From assembly GCF_040371945.1 (NCBI RefSeq), contig NZ_BAABWS010000001.1:806001-870000 (forward strand): a stretch of DNA of 64,000 nucleotides. Direction: 5' to 3'. This document shows, one piece after another, positions 26,881-35,760 of this stretch. The DNA comes from Litorivita sp040371945. GTDB taxonomy: Bacteria > Pseudomonadota > Alphaproteobacteria > Rhodobacterales > Rhodobacteraceae. The position numbers and the translations under genes are program-made. The notes below the pieces were generated by a model. The model saw nothing but the letters and a program-made list of their open reading frames with translations, made no database searches and was not told where the DNA came from. Within the stretch, counting starts at the first letter, position 1. Each line of letters begins with the position of its first letter.

Positions 26881-28265
26881 AGGGCAATACGCTCGCGGAT
26901 CAAGGTTTCAATAGCGCCAAGGTCATTGCCAATGCGAGTGACGCGCTCTTCGCGGTCAAACAGATCGGCCATGCGCGGGGGCAATGCGGGATGCTGCCCC
27001 GAGGCGGTTTTCACAGCATCGGGGAATTTGGCGGGATGGGCCGTCGCCAGCGTGATCATCGGGGTATGACCGATCCGCTGCGCATTGGCGACCTGCACAC
27101 CGACGGCGCTATGGGGACATAGCAATTCGCCCGTGCGCGCAAATGTATCGCGGATGGTGCCCAAGGTATCTTCTTCGGAGACGCGGCCCGAATTGAAGGT
27201 CTCGGCCAATGCCTCGCGCGCGCCTTGGCTGACGTTGAAACCGCCCTCTTTCAATTCGTCCATGAGCGCCGAGATCGCCGCCCCGTCGCCGCCATAGGCA
27301 TAGAACAAGGCGCGCTCGAAGTTGGAGGAGACCTGAATATCCATCGAGGGGCTGATCGAGGGGATCACGCCGTCCGGACGGTATTCGCCCGTGGCAAGGC
27401 AGCGGTGCAAAATGTCGTTCTGGTTGGTGGCCACGACGAGTTGCTCGATCGGAAGCCCCATGCGTTTGGCAATATAGCCCGCAAAGATATCGCCGAAATT
27501 GCCGGTCGGCACGGTAAAGCTGACCTTGCGGTGCGGCGCGCCGAGGCTGACAGCGGAGGAGAAATAATAAACCACCTGCGCCAGAACCCGCGCCCAGTTG
27601 ATCGAATTGACCCCCGCAAGGCGCACGCCATCGCGGAAGTCGAAATCGTTGAACATGTCTTTGACCCGCGCTTGGCAATCATCGAAATGCCCGTCCATGG
27701 CCAACGCGTGCACATTGCTCTCATTGGGGGTGGTCATCTGGCGGCGCTGCACCTCCGAGACGCGGCCATGCGGGTAAAGGATAAACACATCCACCGCATC
27801 CAGCCCGCGAAAGGCTTCGATCGCGGCTGATCCGGTATCGCCCGATGTGGCCCCGACGATGGTGACGCGGCTGCCGGAGCGCTTGAGCGAGGCTTGGAAC
27901 AACTGCCCGATGAGCTGCATTGCGAAATCTTTGAACGCCAATGTCGGCCCGTGAAAGAGCTCCAAAAGGAAATGGTTCTCGGCCAGTTGCACCATGGGCG
28001 CGCGCGCATCATGGCCAAAACCTGCATAGGCGTTGGCGATGATCTCGGCAAATTCGTCGTCGGTAAATGTCTCGCCGATGAAGGGGCGCATGATGCGAAA
28101 CGCCACCTCTTCATAGGGCAGGCCCGACAGGGCGCTGATGTCTGCGTGGCTGAGCGTGGGGATGCTCTCGGGCAGGTAGAGGCCGCCATCACGGGCCAGT
28201 CCCGACAACATCGCTTCTTCAAAACTCAGGATCGGCGCGGAGCCACGGGTCGAGATATATTTCAC
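26877..28265 (-). CDS. thrC: Threonine synthase
   Basis: ThrC converts O-phosphohomoserine to threonine using PLP. The 462-residue protein carries the PLP-binding Lys112 in LAFKDFAMQ, the GATSGDTGSAAIEAF motif, and the N-terminal YISTRG / DGGLYLPE segments of the long (class II) enzyme. The start is GTG 28265, one base after the SURF1 stop, and the SURF1 end provides AAAGG as ribosome-binding site. It sits in the cytochrome oxidase operon, an arrangement seen repeatedly in Rhodobacteraceae. The stop overlaps the M16 start by 4 bases. Confidence 0.96.
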   Translation of the reverse strand: MKYISTRGSAPILSFEEAMLSGLARDGGLYLPESIPTLSHADISALSGLPYEEVAFRIMRPFIGETFTDDEFAEIIANAYAGFGHDARAPMVQLAENHFLLELFHGPTLAFKDFAMQLIGQLFQASLKRSGSRVTIVGATSGDTGSAAIEAFRGLDAVDVFILYPHGRVSEVQRRQMTTPNESNVHALAMDGHFDDCQARVKDMFNDFDFRDGVRLAGVNSINWARVLAQVVYYFSSAVSLGAPHRKVSFTVPTGNFGDIFAGYIAKRMGLPIEQLVVATNQNDILHRCLATGEYRPDGVIPSISPSMDIQVSSNFERALFYAYGGDGAAISALMDELKEGGFNVSQGAREALAETFNSGRVSEEDTLGTIRDTFARTGELLCPHSAVGVQVANAQRIGHTPMITLATAHPAKFPDAVKTASGQHPALPPRMADLFDREERVTRIGNDLGAIETLIRERIAL

Positions 28266-28266
28266 G

Positions 28267-28980
28267 TCATGTGCCTTTCAGCGGGTTGCGAATGCGCCAG
28301 ATGAAATAACCCGTCATCACCAGCCAGATAAAGGCCAAAGAGAACCAAGTGAACGCATATTGCATGTGGTTGTTCGGAATGCCCGATGTGTCGATGGGCA
28401 AAGGCGTGATCTTGGCGCCCTCGCCCGCCCCGCCCCGCAGGACCATGAGCACCGGATCGGTCCCCAGATGCGCCGCCATCGCGGGCACATCGCGGGCGAA
28501 CCAGATGTCGGCCTCCAGATTGGGGTCGGGCGTGTATTTGTCGGTCTCCGAGGGCCAGTGCAGATTGCCTCTCAACGTGACCTCGCCCTGCGGCGCGGCG
28601 GGAATGGCATCGCGTTCTTGCACAAATCCTCGGTCAATCAAGATAAGGCGCCCGCCGGTCTCGAAGGGCGCGATGATCCGGTAGCCCGCGCCGTATAGCT
28701 GGCGGCTGGAGAGCACGCGAATGCGCCCCTCGCCATAGGTGCCGCGCACCGCAACGGGCAAATAACGGTCCGCCTCGGGGTCGGGCACGGCGGGAATGGC
28801 CACGGGCGCGGCAGAAATGCGCGCCTCGATATCGGCCAAGACCGCCTCTTTCCACGCCAGACGCCGCACTTGCCATGTCCCGAGCGAGATCAGGATCGCC
28901 GCACCGGCGAGGCCGAAAATGAGGGGGATGATGATCCGGCGCAAAGGCCCTCTCCGCGAATGAAAAACGCGGGCGCGCAT
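28267..28980 (-). CDS. SURF1 family cytochrome oxidase assembly protein
   Basis: SURF1 helps insert heme a into subunit I of aa3-type oxidase. The 237-residue protein has the expected two-TM layout: an N-terminal segment (about 17-33) and a C-terminal one (about 207-228), with a periplasmic domain between them containing VRGTY, RGFVQ and the HMQYAFTWFSLA motif. The start codon at 28980 lies inside a terminator-like hairpin behind ctaE. No better start is visible, as only a poor TTG lies downstream. It is followed by thrC after one base. Confidence 0.92.
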   Translation of the reverse strand: MRARVFHSRRGPLRRIIIPLIFGLAGAAILISLGTWQVRRLAWKEAVLADIEARISAAPVAIPAVPDPEADRYLPVAVRGTYGEGRIRVLSSRQLYGAGYRIIAPFETGGRLILIDRGFVQERDAIPAAPQGEVTLRGNLHWPSETDKYTPDPNLEADIWFARDVPAMAAHLGTDPVLMVLRGGAGEGAKITPLPIDTSGIPNNHMQYAFTWFSLAFIWLVMTGYFIWRIRNPLKGT

Positions 28981-28994
28981 AAATGCCGCCCGCG
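28963..28994 (-). terminator. Terminator-like hairpin containing the SURF1 start codon
   Basis: On the leftward strand CGCGGGCG (28994-28987) pairs perfectly with CGCCCGCG (28975-28968) and is followed by TTTTTC. The loop contains ATG 28980-28978, the SURF1 start. The inner bases GCAT/ATGC can extend the stem. This could end part of the ctaE transcripts or mask the SURF1 start. Confidence 0.6.
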
Positions 28995-29059
28995 CCGTGA
29001 TAATGTGTTTTTGCCCCCGTCTTCAACCCGTTTCGGGCCAAAGCTCAGGCAAGTCCGGT

Positions 29060-29860
29060 TTAGCCGCCCCAGATGTAGACCGCGGCGAAGAGGAAGAGCC
29101 AGACAACGTCAACAAAGTGCCAATACCAAGCCGCCGCTTCAAAGCCCACGTGACGCTCGGGCGTGAAATGGCCGCGGCGCAAACGCAGGTAGCAGATGAA
29201 GAGGAAGATCGTACCGACGATGACGTGGAACCCGTGGAAACCCGTCGCCATAAAGAAGTTCGCGCCATAGATATTGCCCGAGAAGCCAAAGGCCGCATGG
29301 CTGTATTCATAGGCTTGGAACGCGGTAAAGATCAGGCCGAGAACAACAGCAATGATCAACCCGTTGGCCATGTCCTTGCGGTTGTTTTCATGCGCAAGCG
29401 CGTGGTGCGCCCATGTCGCCGCCGCACCCGAGCAAAGCAGGATCAGCGTGTTGATCAACGGCAGGTGCCACGGGTCAAAGGTCTCGATCCCTGCGGGGGG
29501 CCAAACGCCGTCCTTGATCGGACTCATCGGGCCCATCGGATACATGGCGTGTTTGAAAAAGCTCCAGAACCACGCCGCGAAGAACATGATCTCGGACATG
29601 ATGAAGAGCACAAAGCCATAGCGCAGGCCGATGCGCACAACCGGTGTATGATCACCAACTTCGCTTTCGGCCACCACTTCGGACCACCATCCGAACATGA
29701 CGTAGAGCACGCCGACCAGACCGATGAAGAACATCCACGGGCCTTTATCGACGAAATACATCACCGCACCGTAGAGCATGACAAACCCCGCAATGGCACC
29801 AAGCAGGGGCCAAAGGGAGGGGGGAAGAATGTGGTAATCGTGGTTTTTCTCGTGCGCCAT
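29060..29860 (-). CDS. ctaE: Cytochrome c oxidase subunit III
   Basis: Subunit III of the aa3-type terminal oxidase, 266 residues with seven predicted transmembrane segments. Characteristic parts are the HDYHILPPSLWPLLGA opening, GFVLFIMSEIMFFAAWFWSF with the conserved membrane Glu, and GFHGFHVIVGT near the end. It stabilises the subunit I active site and lipid channel. It lies 24 bases downstream of the ctaG stop. Subunit I (ctaD) is not in the window, as is usual where ctaD lies elsewhere on the chromosome. Confidence 0.96.
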   Translation of the reverse strand: MAHEKNHDYHILPPSLWPLLGAIAGFVMLYGAVMYFVDKGPWMFFIGLVGVLYVMFGWWSEVVAESEVGDHTPVVRIGLRYGFVLFIMSEIMFFAAWFWSFFKHAMYPMGPMSPIKDGVWPPAGIETFDPWHLPLINTLILLCSGAAATWAHHALAHENNRKDMANGLIIAVVLGLIFTAFQAYEYSHAAFGFSGNIYGANFFMATGFHGFHVIVGTIFLFICYLRLRRGHFTPERHVGFEAAAWYWHFVDVVWLFLFAAVYIWGG

Positions 29861-29884
29861 TTAATTTTCCCTCGTTGGAAGGCC

Positions 29885-30463
29885 TTAGTTTAGGTTTGTT
29901 TTCACGTCCTGCGCCAGAGCGGCTTGCGCCTCGGGCAGGTCGATTTCATGGAAGGTATAGGACAGCGTGATCGTATGAACAAACTTTCCTTCACGATCCG
30001 TTACGATTTCGGGGTCGACATAGAAGGTCACGGGCATTTGCACCCGCTCTCCGGGCTCAAGCACCTGTTCGGTGAAACAAAAGCAGTCGATTTTGGTAAA
30101 GAAGCTGCCCGCCGCATAGGGCGCGACATTGTAATTGGCTTGGCCCGCGACGGGGCGGTCGGTCGGGTTATAGGCCTCGTAAAAGGCCAAACCGGTCTCG
30201 CCGATGCGGATTTCCATCTCGCGCTGCACGGGGGTAAATTGCCACGGCATTCCGCGCTCTTTGGAAGCGTCAAAACGCACCTTGATGGTTTGATCGAGGA
30301 TCACGTCGGATCCGGTCTCGGCGGTATTGGTCACCCCGCCAAAGCCCGTAACCGCGCAAAACCAGCTGTAGAACGGCACCGAGGCCCAGCTCAGCGCGCC
30401 CATCACCAGCACAACGCCGACCAGTTTCACCACGGTTTTTTGCGGACCCGTCACTGCCATCAT
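29885..30463 (-). CDS. ctaG: Cytochrome c oxidase copper-assembly protein CtaG/Cox11
   Basis: Cox11 delivers copper to the CuB site of oxidase subunit I. The 192-residue protein has one N-terminal membrane anchor (about 13-33) and a periplasmic domain with the copper-binding CFCF pair (Cys127, Cys129) and an additional Cys36 after the anchor, all as in functional homologues. Its ATG overlaps the stop of the small membrane protein gene (ATGA). Confidence 0.95.
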   Translation of the reverse strand: MMAVTGPQKTVVKLVGVVLVMGALSWASVPFYSWFCAVTGFGGVTNTAETGSDVILDQTIKVRFDASKERGMPWQFTPVQREMEIRIGETGLAFYEAYNPTDRPVAGQANYNVAPYAAGSFFTKIDCFCFTEQVLEPGERVQMPVTFYVDPEIVTDREGKFVHTITLSYTFHEIDLPEAQAALAQDVKTNLN

Positions 30464-30648
30464 TCGCTCGCTTTCGGCGGCTCGGCGCGCAACTCTTGCT
30501 GGGCGCGTTGCGCATCGCCCTCATCTACGACCTTGGCGATGGTGAGCAAAAACACCAAGGCCACAAAGCCGATCAACACAGCGCCAAGGCCGATATTGCG
30601 GCTCATCCGGCGCCTGTGCAATTCATGCTCGACCTTCTCGAAACTCAC
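30460..30648 (-). CDS. Small single-TM protein of the cta operon
   Basis: A 62-residue protein with a basic N-terminus (HELHRRRMSRN), one transmembrane helix (about 19-41) and a charged tail. It overlaps ctaB by 4 bases and ctaG by 4 bases, so it is firmly part of the oxidase operon. Similar short proteins occupy this slot in other Rhodobacteraceae and are thought to help oxidase assembly, but no biochemical role is certain. The size and position between ctaB and ctaG are the main evidence. Confidence 0.85.
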   Translation of the reverse strand: MSFEKVEHELHRRRMSRNIGLGAVLIGFVALVFLLTIAKVVDEGDAQRAQQELRAEPPKASE

Positions 30649-31586
30649 GACCAGCCCCCCAAACCGAACCGGCCAAGGCCCGCTTCGGCCAAAATCGCAA
30701 GGAAATGCGCGAACAGATAGACCAAGGAGAGCGCAAAAAAGCGTTTCTCGACGCGGTAACTATCGGCCTCGGCCTGCGCCTCATCACGGCGCCAGATCGC
30801 AAAAGCCCCTTTGATAAAGAGCGCGTTGAGCACCACAGCCGCCGCCAGATAGACCGGCCCACCAATCGAGGTAAAGGCCGCGCCGATGGCGATCGGGGCC
30901 AACAGCAGCGTGTAGACAAGGATATGTTTGCGGGTCGATTTACGCCCATGCGTCACGGTGAGCATCGGCACACCCGCATCGCGGTAATCGGACTTCATGA
31001 ACAACGCCAGAGCCCAGAAATGCGGCGGCGTCCACATGAAAATGATCGTGAACATCAACACCGATTCGACCGAGATGCCGCCCGTTGCCACCGCCCAGCC
31101 GATCATCGGAGGAAACGCCCCCGCAGCCCCGCCGATGACGATGTTTTGCGGCGTCCAGCGTTTGAGCCACATCGTGTAGACCACGACGTAAAAGAAGATG
31201 GTAAAGGCCAAAAGCCCCGCCGCGACGTAATTCGAGGCCAAAAACAGCATCACAACCGCAAAGACCGACAAGGTCATACCAAGGCCCAACGCATCACCCT
31301 CGGTGACGCGGCCCGACGGGATCGGGCGGCTTTGGGTGCGCTTCATGATCCGGTCGATATCCGCATCCCACCACATGTTCAGCGCGCCCGAAGCACCGCC
31401 GCCCACGGCAATAAACAAGATCGAGGCAAAGGCGACGATGGGATTAACCGGCACCGGCGCGGCGAGCAGGCCCACAAGCGCGGTAAACACCACAAGAGAC
31501 ATCACCCGCGGCTTCAATAGCGCGAAGAAATCACCGAAACCGGCATCGCCTTCTTGTGTGGTGGTGTTGAGGCTCGCGTCGCTCAT
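30645..31586 (-). CDS. ctaB: Protoheme IX farnesyltransferase (heme O synthase)
   Basis: CtaB attaches a farnesyl tail to heme b, giving heme o, the precursor of heme a for the oxidase. The 313-residue UbiA-type membrane protein has about nine transmembrane segments. It carries the two Asp-rich motifs: NMWWDADIDRIMKRT (the D-x-x-x-D motif) and YRDAGVPMLTVTHG. ATG 31586 is chosen since ACGGAG precedes it and the family begins there; the frame is open 64 codons further. The gene is coupled downstream to the small TM gene, ctaG and ctaE. Confidence 0.94.
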   Translation of the reverse strand: MSDASLNTTTQEGDAGFGDFFALLKPRVMSLVVFTALVGLLAAPVPVNPIVAFASILFIAVGGGASGALNMWWDADIDRIMKRTQSRPIPSGRVTEGDALGLGMTLSVFAVVMLFLASNYVAAGLLAFTIFFYVVVYTMWLKRWTPQNIVIGGAAGAFPPMIGWAVATGGISVESVLMFTIIFMWTPPHFWALALFMKSDYRDAGVPMLTVTHGRKSTRKHILVYTLLLAPIAIGAAFTSIGGPVYLAAAVVLNALFIKGAFAIWRRDEAQAEADSYRVEKRFFALSLVYLFAHFLAILAEAGLGRFGLGGWS

Positions 31587-31893
31587 TTTGGCTCCGTTTT
31601 CAACTTTTGCCCGCTTAAAGGCTGCGCTCTCGCGCGATTGGCTTTGCCCCCATGCGCTGCCCCGATCAGGGGCGTGCGGGCGCTTTTTCTGGTCTCGGGC
31701 GCGGGCCTTCATGCCCTGCCTTTGGGTCATTGTGGTGCGAGGCGCCGTTCTGGCGCCCCGTCCGATTGCCAATGCCATGTCCGGTCATGGCGCAGGGAAC
31801 GGGGCATCTTGCCCCTGCCCTGATGCGGTGCGGGTTCTCCGACCGGCCAACCGGCCGCCGCCCGACAAAGCGGGCAGCGCGGCCTTGGCAAAT
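31587..31893. other. Gap between ctaC and ctaB
   Basis: This is a 307-base GC-rich stretch with no credible gene on either strand. It holds a short self-complementary repeat, GGCGCC-N5-GGCGCC, near 31741-31757, without a T-run. ctaB probably has its own promoter here or is reached by read-through from ctaC. Confidence 0.4.
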
Positions 31894-32751
31894 TCAGTCG
31901 GCGAGCGCCACCTGATAAGGCGCAGCGCTCAGGCCCGCATATTCTTCCTTGGCATCGGCCAGCCAAGCGTCATAGGCCTCTTGGCTGACCACTTTGACGG
32001 TGATCGGCATATAGGCATGGTCCTTGCCGCACAGCTCGGAGCACTGACCGAAGTAAATACCCTCGCGCTCGGCGTTGAACCAAAGCTGCGCCAAACGGCC
32101 CGGCACGGCGTCTTGCTTCACGCCGAAGGCAGGGATGGTCCATGAATGGATCACATCGGCGCCGGTGACTTGCATCACGATGGTTTTGCCGACGGGGACA
32201 ACAACGGCGGTGTCGGTCGCGAGCAGGTATTCATCTTCGGCATAACCGTTTTCGGCCAATTCGTCTTTGGCAAGCATAAAGCTTTCAAAACCAAAGCCTT
32301 CGTCGACATACTCATAGCCCCAATACCATTGATATCCGGTCACCTTGATGGTGATATCGCCTTCGGGAATCTCTTGTTGCTTGAACAAAACCGGCAAGGA
32401 GAAAAAGCCGATCACGACCAAAACGAGGATCGGCACCAAGGTCCACGCCACCTCGATCGGCGTATTGTGGGTAAAGGAGGAGGGGTTCGGGTTGGCGCGG
32501 CGGTTGTAGCGCACGATCACGGCGACAAGCAGCACACAAACGAAGACCACCACGATGGTGATGATCCAAAGGATCATACCGTCAAGCCATTGCAGATCGC
32601 GCGCAAGCTCGGTCGCGGCAGGTTGGAAGCCCACACCACCCGCATGAGGTTTGCCGACGCTCTCCAGACCCTCCTGCGCAAATGCGGGAAGTGCAGTGGT
32701 CGCGGCCAAAGTGGCGGCCGTGGGGGCCAGAAGGCTAAGGAATTTACGCAT
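31894..32751 (-). CDS. ctaC: Cytochrome c oxidase subunit II
   Basis: Subunit II receives electrons from cytochrome c at its CuA centre. The 285-residue protein has a cleavable signal (AFA near 23-25), two transmembrane helices (about 58-80 and 102-123) and the periplasmic cupredoxin domain. CuA ligands are complete: His202, Cys237, Glu239, Cys241, His245 and Met248 (GQCSELCGKDHAYM). The aromatic patch GYQWYWGYEY for electron entry is at 139-148. It is the first gene of the cta operon; an FNR-type box lies 146 bases upstream. Confidence 0.96.
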   Translation of the reverse strand: MRKFLSLLAPTAATLAATTALPAFAQEGLESVGKPHAGGVGFQPAATELARDLQWLDGMILWIITIVVVFVCVLLVAVIVRYNRRANPNPSSFTHNTPIEVAWTLVPILVLVVIGFFSLPVLFKQQEIPEGDITIKVTGYQWYWGYEYVDEGFGFESFMLAKDELAENGYAEDEYLLATDTAVVVPVGKTIVMQVTGADVIHSWTIPAFGVKQDAVPGRLAQLWFNAEREGIYFGQCSELCGKDHAYMPITVKVVSQEAYDAWLADAKEEYAGLSAAPYQVALAD

Positions 32752-32896
32752 GGGTCACCCTGATCGGTTTCGGCGGTTCAGTTCAATCGGAACGAAATTA
32801 ACCCTTTGTGGGGGAATCTCGGTTGTTTTGTCGCCGCTAGAAATCATATTCTTCCACATGTGACAAGAATGCGGCCAGCGGCAAACGGTCGCTTTT

Positions 32897-32910
32897 TTGA
32901 TTTAGATCAA
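32897..32910. promoter_or_regulatory. FNR/FnrL-type binding site between ctaC and tldD
   Basis: TTGATTTAGATCAA is a perfect match to the FNR-family consensus TTGAT-N4-ATCAA. It lies 146 bases upstream of ctaC (leftward) and 33 bases upstream of tldD (rightward). FnrL is the oxygen regulator of respiratory genes in Rhodobacterales, which makes control of the oxidase operon the attractive reading. The closeness to tldD leaves repression or activation of that gene open. Confidence 0.7.
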
Positions 32911-32943
32911 AAACACTCCTCTGAAAAGAACGGAATAACACGC

Positions 32944-34365
32944 ATGACAGATACTCCTTTCCGCCCGCTTGACGACATGCTGGACCGCGAGGCGGCGCTT
33001 GGCCTGCTGCGCGAGGCGGTCGCGGGGGCGGATGATGGCGAGTTGTTCTTCGAACGCCGCCGCTCCGAAGCCTTGGTCTTTGATGACGGGCGGGTGAAAA
33101 CCGCCTCTTATGATGCCTCGACCGGATTTGGCCTGCGCGCGGTGCGCGGCGAAGTGGCCGGATATGCCCATTCGAGCGAAATCTCCGAATCCGCGATCAA
33201 ACGCGCGGTCGAAACCGCCCGCCTTGCAGTGGGCAGCGGCGGCGGCACCATGGCGGATGCGCCGCAGCATACCAATGCGCGGCTCTATACCGACGACGAC
33301 CCCATCATGGGCGCGAGTTTTGCGGTCAAAGTCGACACATTGCGCGAAATCGACGCCTATGTGCGTGATCTCGATCCGCGCGTGGTGCAGGTCTCGGCCA
33401 CCATCGCCGCCTCGCATCAGGAAATCGAGATTCTGCGCCCCGAAGGCCATTCCGTGCGCGATGTGCGTCCGATGACGCGGGTCAATGTCTCGGTCATCGT
33501 CGAAGAGAACGGACGGCGCGAAAGCGGCACGGCAGGCGGCGGCGGGCGGATCGGACTTGGCGGCCTCATTGATCCGGCCGATTGGCAAGCCAAAGCCCGC
33601 GAAGCCCTGCGCGTGGCGACCGTCAACCTCAAAGCCGTCCCCGCCCCTGCGGGTGTTATGGATGTGGTGCTTGGTCCCGGCTGGCCCGGCATTTTGCTTC
33701 ATGAGGCAATCGGTCACGGGCTCGAGGGCGATTTCAACCGCAAAGGCTCCTCCGCCTTCGCAGGCCTGATGGGGCAACAGATCGCCGCCAAGGGCGTGAC
33801 GGTTCTGGACGATGGCACCATTCCCGACCGCCGCGGGTCTATTTCCATCGACGACGAAGGCACGCCGTCGGCCAAGAATGTATTGATCGAAGACGGGGTT
33901 TTGACCGGCTATATGCAGGACCGCCAGAACGCGCGCCTGATGGGCGTCGCTCCCACGGGCAATGGCCGCCGCGAAAGCTATGCCCATGCTCCGATGCCGC
34001 GCATGACCAACACCTATATGCTGGGCGGTGAGGCGACACGCGAAGAGGTTCTTGGCGAGTTGAAGGACGGCATCTATGCCGTGGGCTTTGGCGGCGGGCA
34101 GGTGGATATCACCAATGGCAAATTCGTGTTTTCCTGCACCGAGGCCTACCGCGTCGAAAACGGCAAGGTCGGCGCGCCGGTCAAAGGGGCAACCTTGATC
34201 GGCGACGGGGCCACCGCGCTCAAACATATCCGCGCGCTTGGCAATGACATGGCGCTCGATCCTGGAATGGGCAATTGCGGCAAACAAGGGCAATGGGTGC
34301 CTGTGGGCGTCGGGCAGCCGACGGTGTTGATCGGCGGGCTGACCGTAGGCGGCGCGGCAACCTGA
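32944..34365 (+). CDS. tldD: Metalloprotease TldD
   Basis: TldD works with TldE/PmbA as a heterodimeric zinc protease that trims peptides such as microcins and anti-toxins. The 473-residue protein has the zinc motif HEAIGH (253-258), the downstream GMGNCGKQGQ segment with the metal-binding Cys near 448, and the N-terminal DDGRVKTASYDASTGFGLR fold. ATG 32944 is chosen over the longer frame because the family starts there. No pmbA is in the window. It diverges from ctaC across a region holding an FNR-type box. Confidence 0.94.
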   Translation: MTDTPFRPLDDMLDREAALGLLREAVAGADDGELFFERRRSEALVFDDGRVKTASYDASTGFGLRAVRGEVAGYAHSSEISESAIKRAVETARLAVGSGGGTMADAPQHTNARLYTDDDPIMGASFAVKVDTLREIDAYVRDLDPRVVQVSATIAASHQEIEILRPEGHSVRDVRPMTRVNVSVIVEENGRRESGTAGGGGRIGLGGLIDPADWQAKAREALRVATVNLKAVPAPAGVMDVVLGPGWPGILLHEAIGHGLEGDFNRKGSSAFAGLMGQQIAAKGVTVLDDGTIPDRRGSISIDDEGTPSAKNVLIEDGVLTGYMQDRQNARLMGVAPTGNGRRESYAHAPMPRMTNTYMLGGEATREEVLGELKDGIYAVGFGGGQVDITNGKFVFSCTEAYRVENGKVGAPVKGATLIGDGATALKHIRALGNDMALDPGMGNCGKQGQWVPVGVGQPTVLIGGLTVGGAAT

Positions 34366-34416
34366 TCACGCCGCAAACGCGGCGCGGCCCAGCGCCCGAG
34401 GCCGCCCTCAAGGCGC

Positions 34417-35550
34417 CTAGGGCACAAACCCGAAGGCAAACATCGCGCCGCCTTCGGGGGCCACGCCGGTTTTGATCTTGCCGCCAAGCTGCGCGCTATA
34501 GGCATTGCAGATTTTCATGCCCAATCCGCTTTGCGCCATCGGATCAAACCCCGCCTCCAAACCGCGCCCCGTATCGGTGACACGGCACATCAGGCGCGCC
34601 TCATCCTCGGGATGGGGGAGAATTTCGACCGTTACCTTCACCCCCTCGCCGCCATGTTTGAGCGCATTGCCAACCAGCTCTGTCACAAGCAGGCCAATTG
34701 CAATCGCCGAATCCGCCGCAATTTGAACCGCTGCCGCCCCCTTGAAGCGGATGATCGGATCGCTCGGCGCGCCGCGGCTGACGCTGCCTTCCAATCCGGC
34801 CAGAAGCGAAGCCATATAATCCGCCAGCGCCACATGACGGTCTTCGGGATTGATATGAAGTTGCTCGTGCACCTTCGACAAAGAGGCGATCCGGTTGGCC
34901 GCATCCTGCACCGCCTCGCGCGCCTCTTTTGACGCCAGTTCGGCCAATTGCAGCCGGAGCACCCCCGCGATCAAGGCAAAGGAGTTCTTCACGCGGTGGT
35001 CAATCTCTCCCAAAAGCACCTTTTGCCGCTCGAGCAGCGCATTCTTCTCCCCCAATTCGGTTTGAAGCTGGCGCGCCGTCTCTTGCAACACCAGATCGCG
35101 CTCTTTCAACCGCCGTAGCGCGACGACCTTTTCGGTCACATCGCGCGAGGTGGACAAAATCCGCTCGACCGCGCCGCTGCGCGCAAAGATCGGCGAAACC
35201 GTCACCTGCCACCACCGTTCGGAGCCTTTGGCCGTGGGACAAAACGCCTCGAAACTTGTGGTCTGCCCGCTTGCGGCAGCGCGCATTGCCTCATGCAACA
35301 TCGCTTGCGATTGCGCTGGCCACAGGGTCGGCCATGCCTGCCCCTCGATGGTGCAAAAATCGTCGATCTCCATCGCGCAAAGACCGTTGCGGTTCATGAA
35401 GCTCAGCCGCCCATCAAGCTCGATCAGCTTGATGCAATCAGGCGAGCTGTCCAGCACCGAAAGCGCAAAGCCCGCGCCCAGCCCGTCCAGCAATGGCAAA
35501 GCGCCAGCATCCTCTTCCGGTCGGGCCGGACCTGTTTGAGAATTGATCAT
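34417..35550 (-). CDS. Cytosolic PAS-domain sensor histidine kinase (HisKA_2/HWE-like)
   Basis: A 377-residue kinase with no transmembrane segment. A PAS domain covers about 30-140 (SPDCIKLIELDGRLSFMN), a coiled coil about 140-180, then the HisKA_2 box with phospho-accepting His185 in EIDHRVKNSFALI and an HATPase domain (LVTELVGNALKHGG, DTGRGLE, GLGMKICNAY). Kinases of this class often feed the PhyR general stress response or light/oxygen pathways. No response regulator, nepR or ecfG is adjacent, so the partner is unknown. GGGGGG lies before the ATG. Confidence 0.88.
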   Translation of the reverse strand: MINSQTGPARPEEDAGALPLLDGLGAGFALSVLDSSPDCIKLIELDGRLSFMNRNGLCAMEIDDFCTIEGQAWPTLWPAQSQAMLHEAMRAAASGQTTSFEAFCPTAKGSERWWQVTVSPIFARSGAVERILSTSRDVTEKVVALRRLKERDLVLQETARQLQTELGEKNALLERQKVLLGEIDHRVKNSFALIAGVLRLQLAELASKEAREAVQDAANRIASLSKVHEQLHINPEDRHVALADYMASLLAGLEGSVSRGAPSDPIIRFKGAAAVQIAADSAIAIGLLVTELVGNALKHGGEGVKVTVEILPHPEDEARLMCRVTDTGRGLEAGFDPMAQSGLGMKICNAYSAQLGGKIKTGVAPEGGAMFAFGFVP

Positions 35551-35760
35551 TTATCCCCCCCAAGCTTCCGCCCGCTGCGCCGCGCGAAATGAATCGCGCC
35601 ACAGTATGGCACATTGCAGCAGCCGCAAAGGTGCCCCAACGCCAAGTTGCAAAAAAGTAGCATCCAACATGTATATTTTGCAATTTCTCGCGTATTGCGA
35701 TGGCCACAACCGGCGCGCGCGCCCCTTGATGCGCCGTGCGCCCTCGGGCAATAAGGCCGC

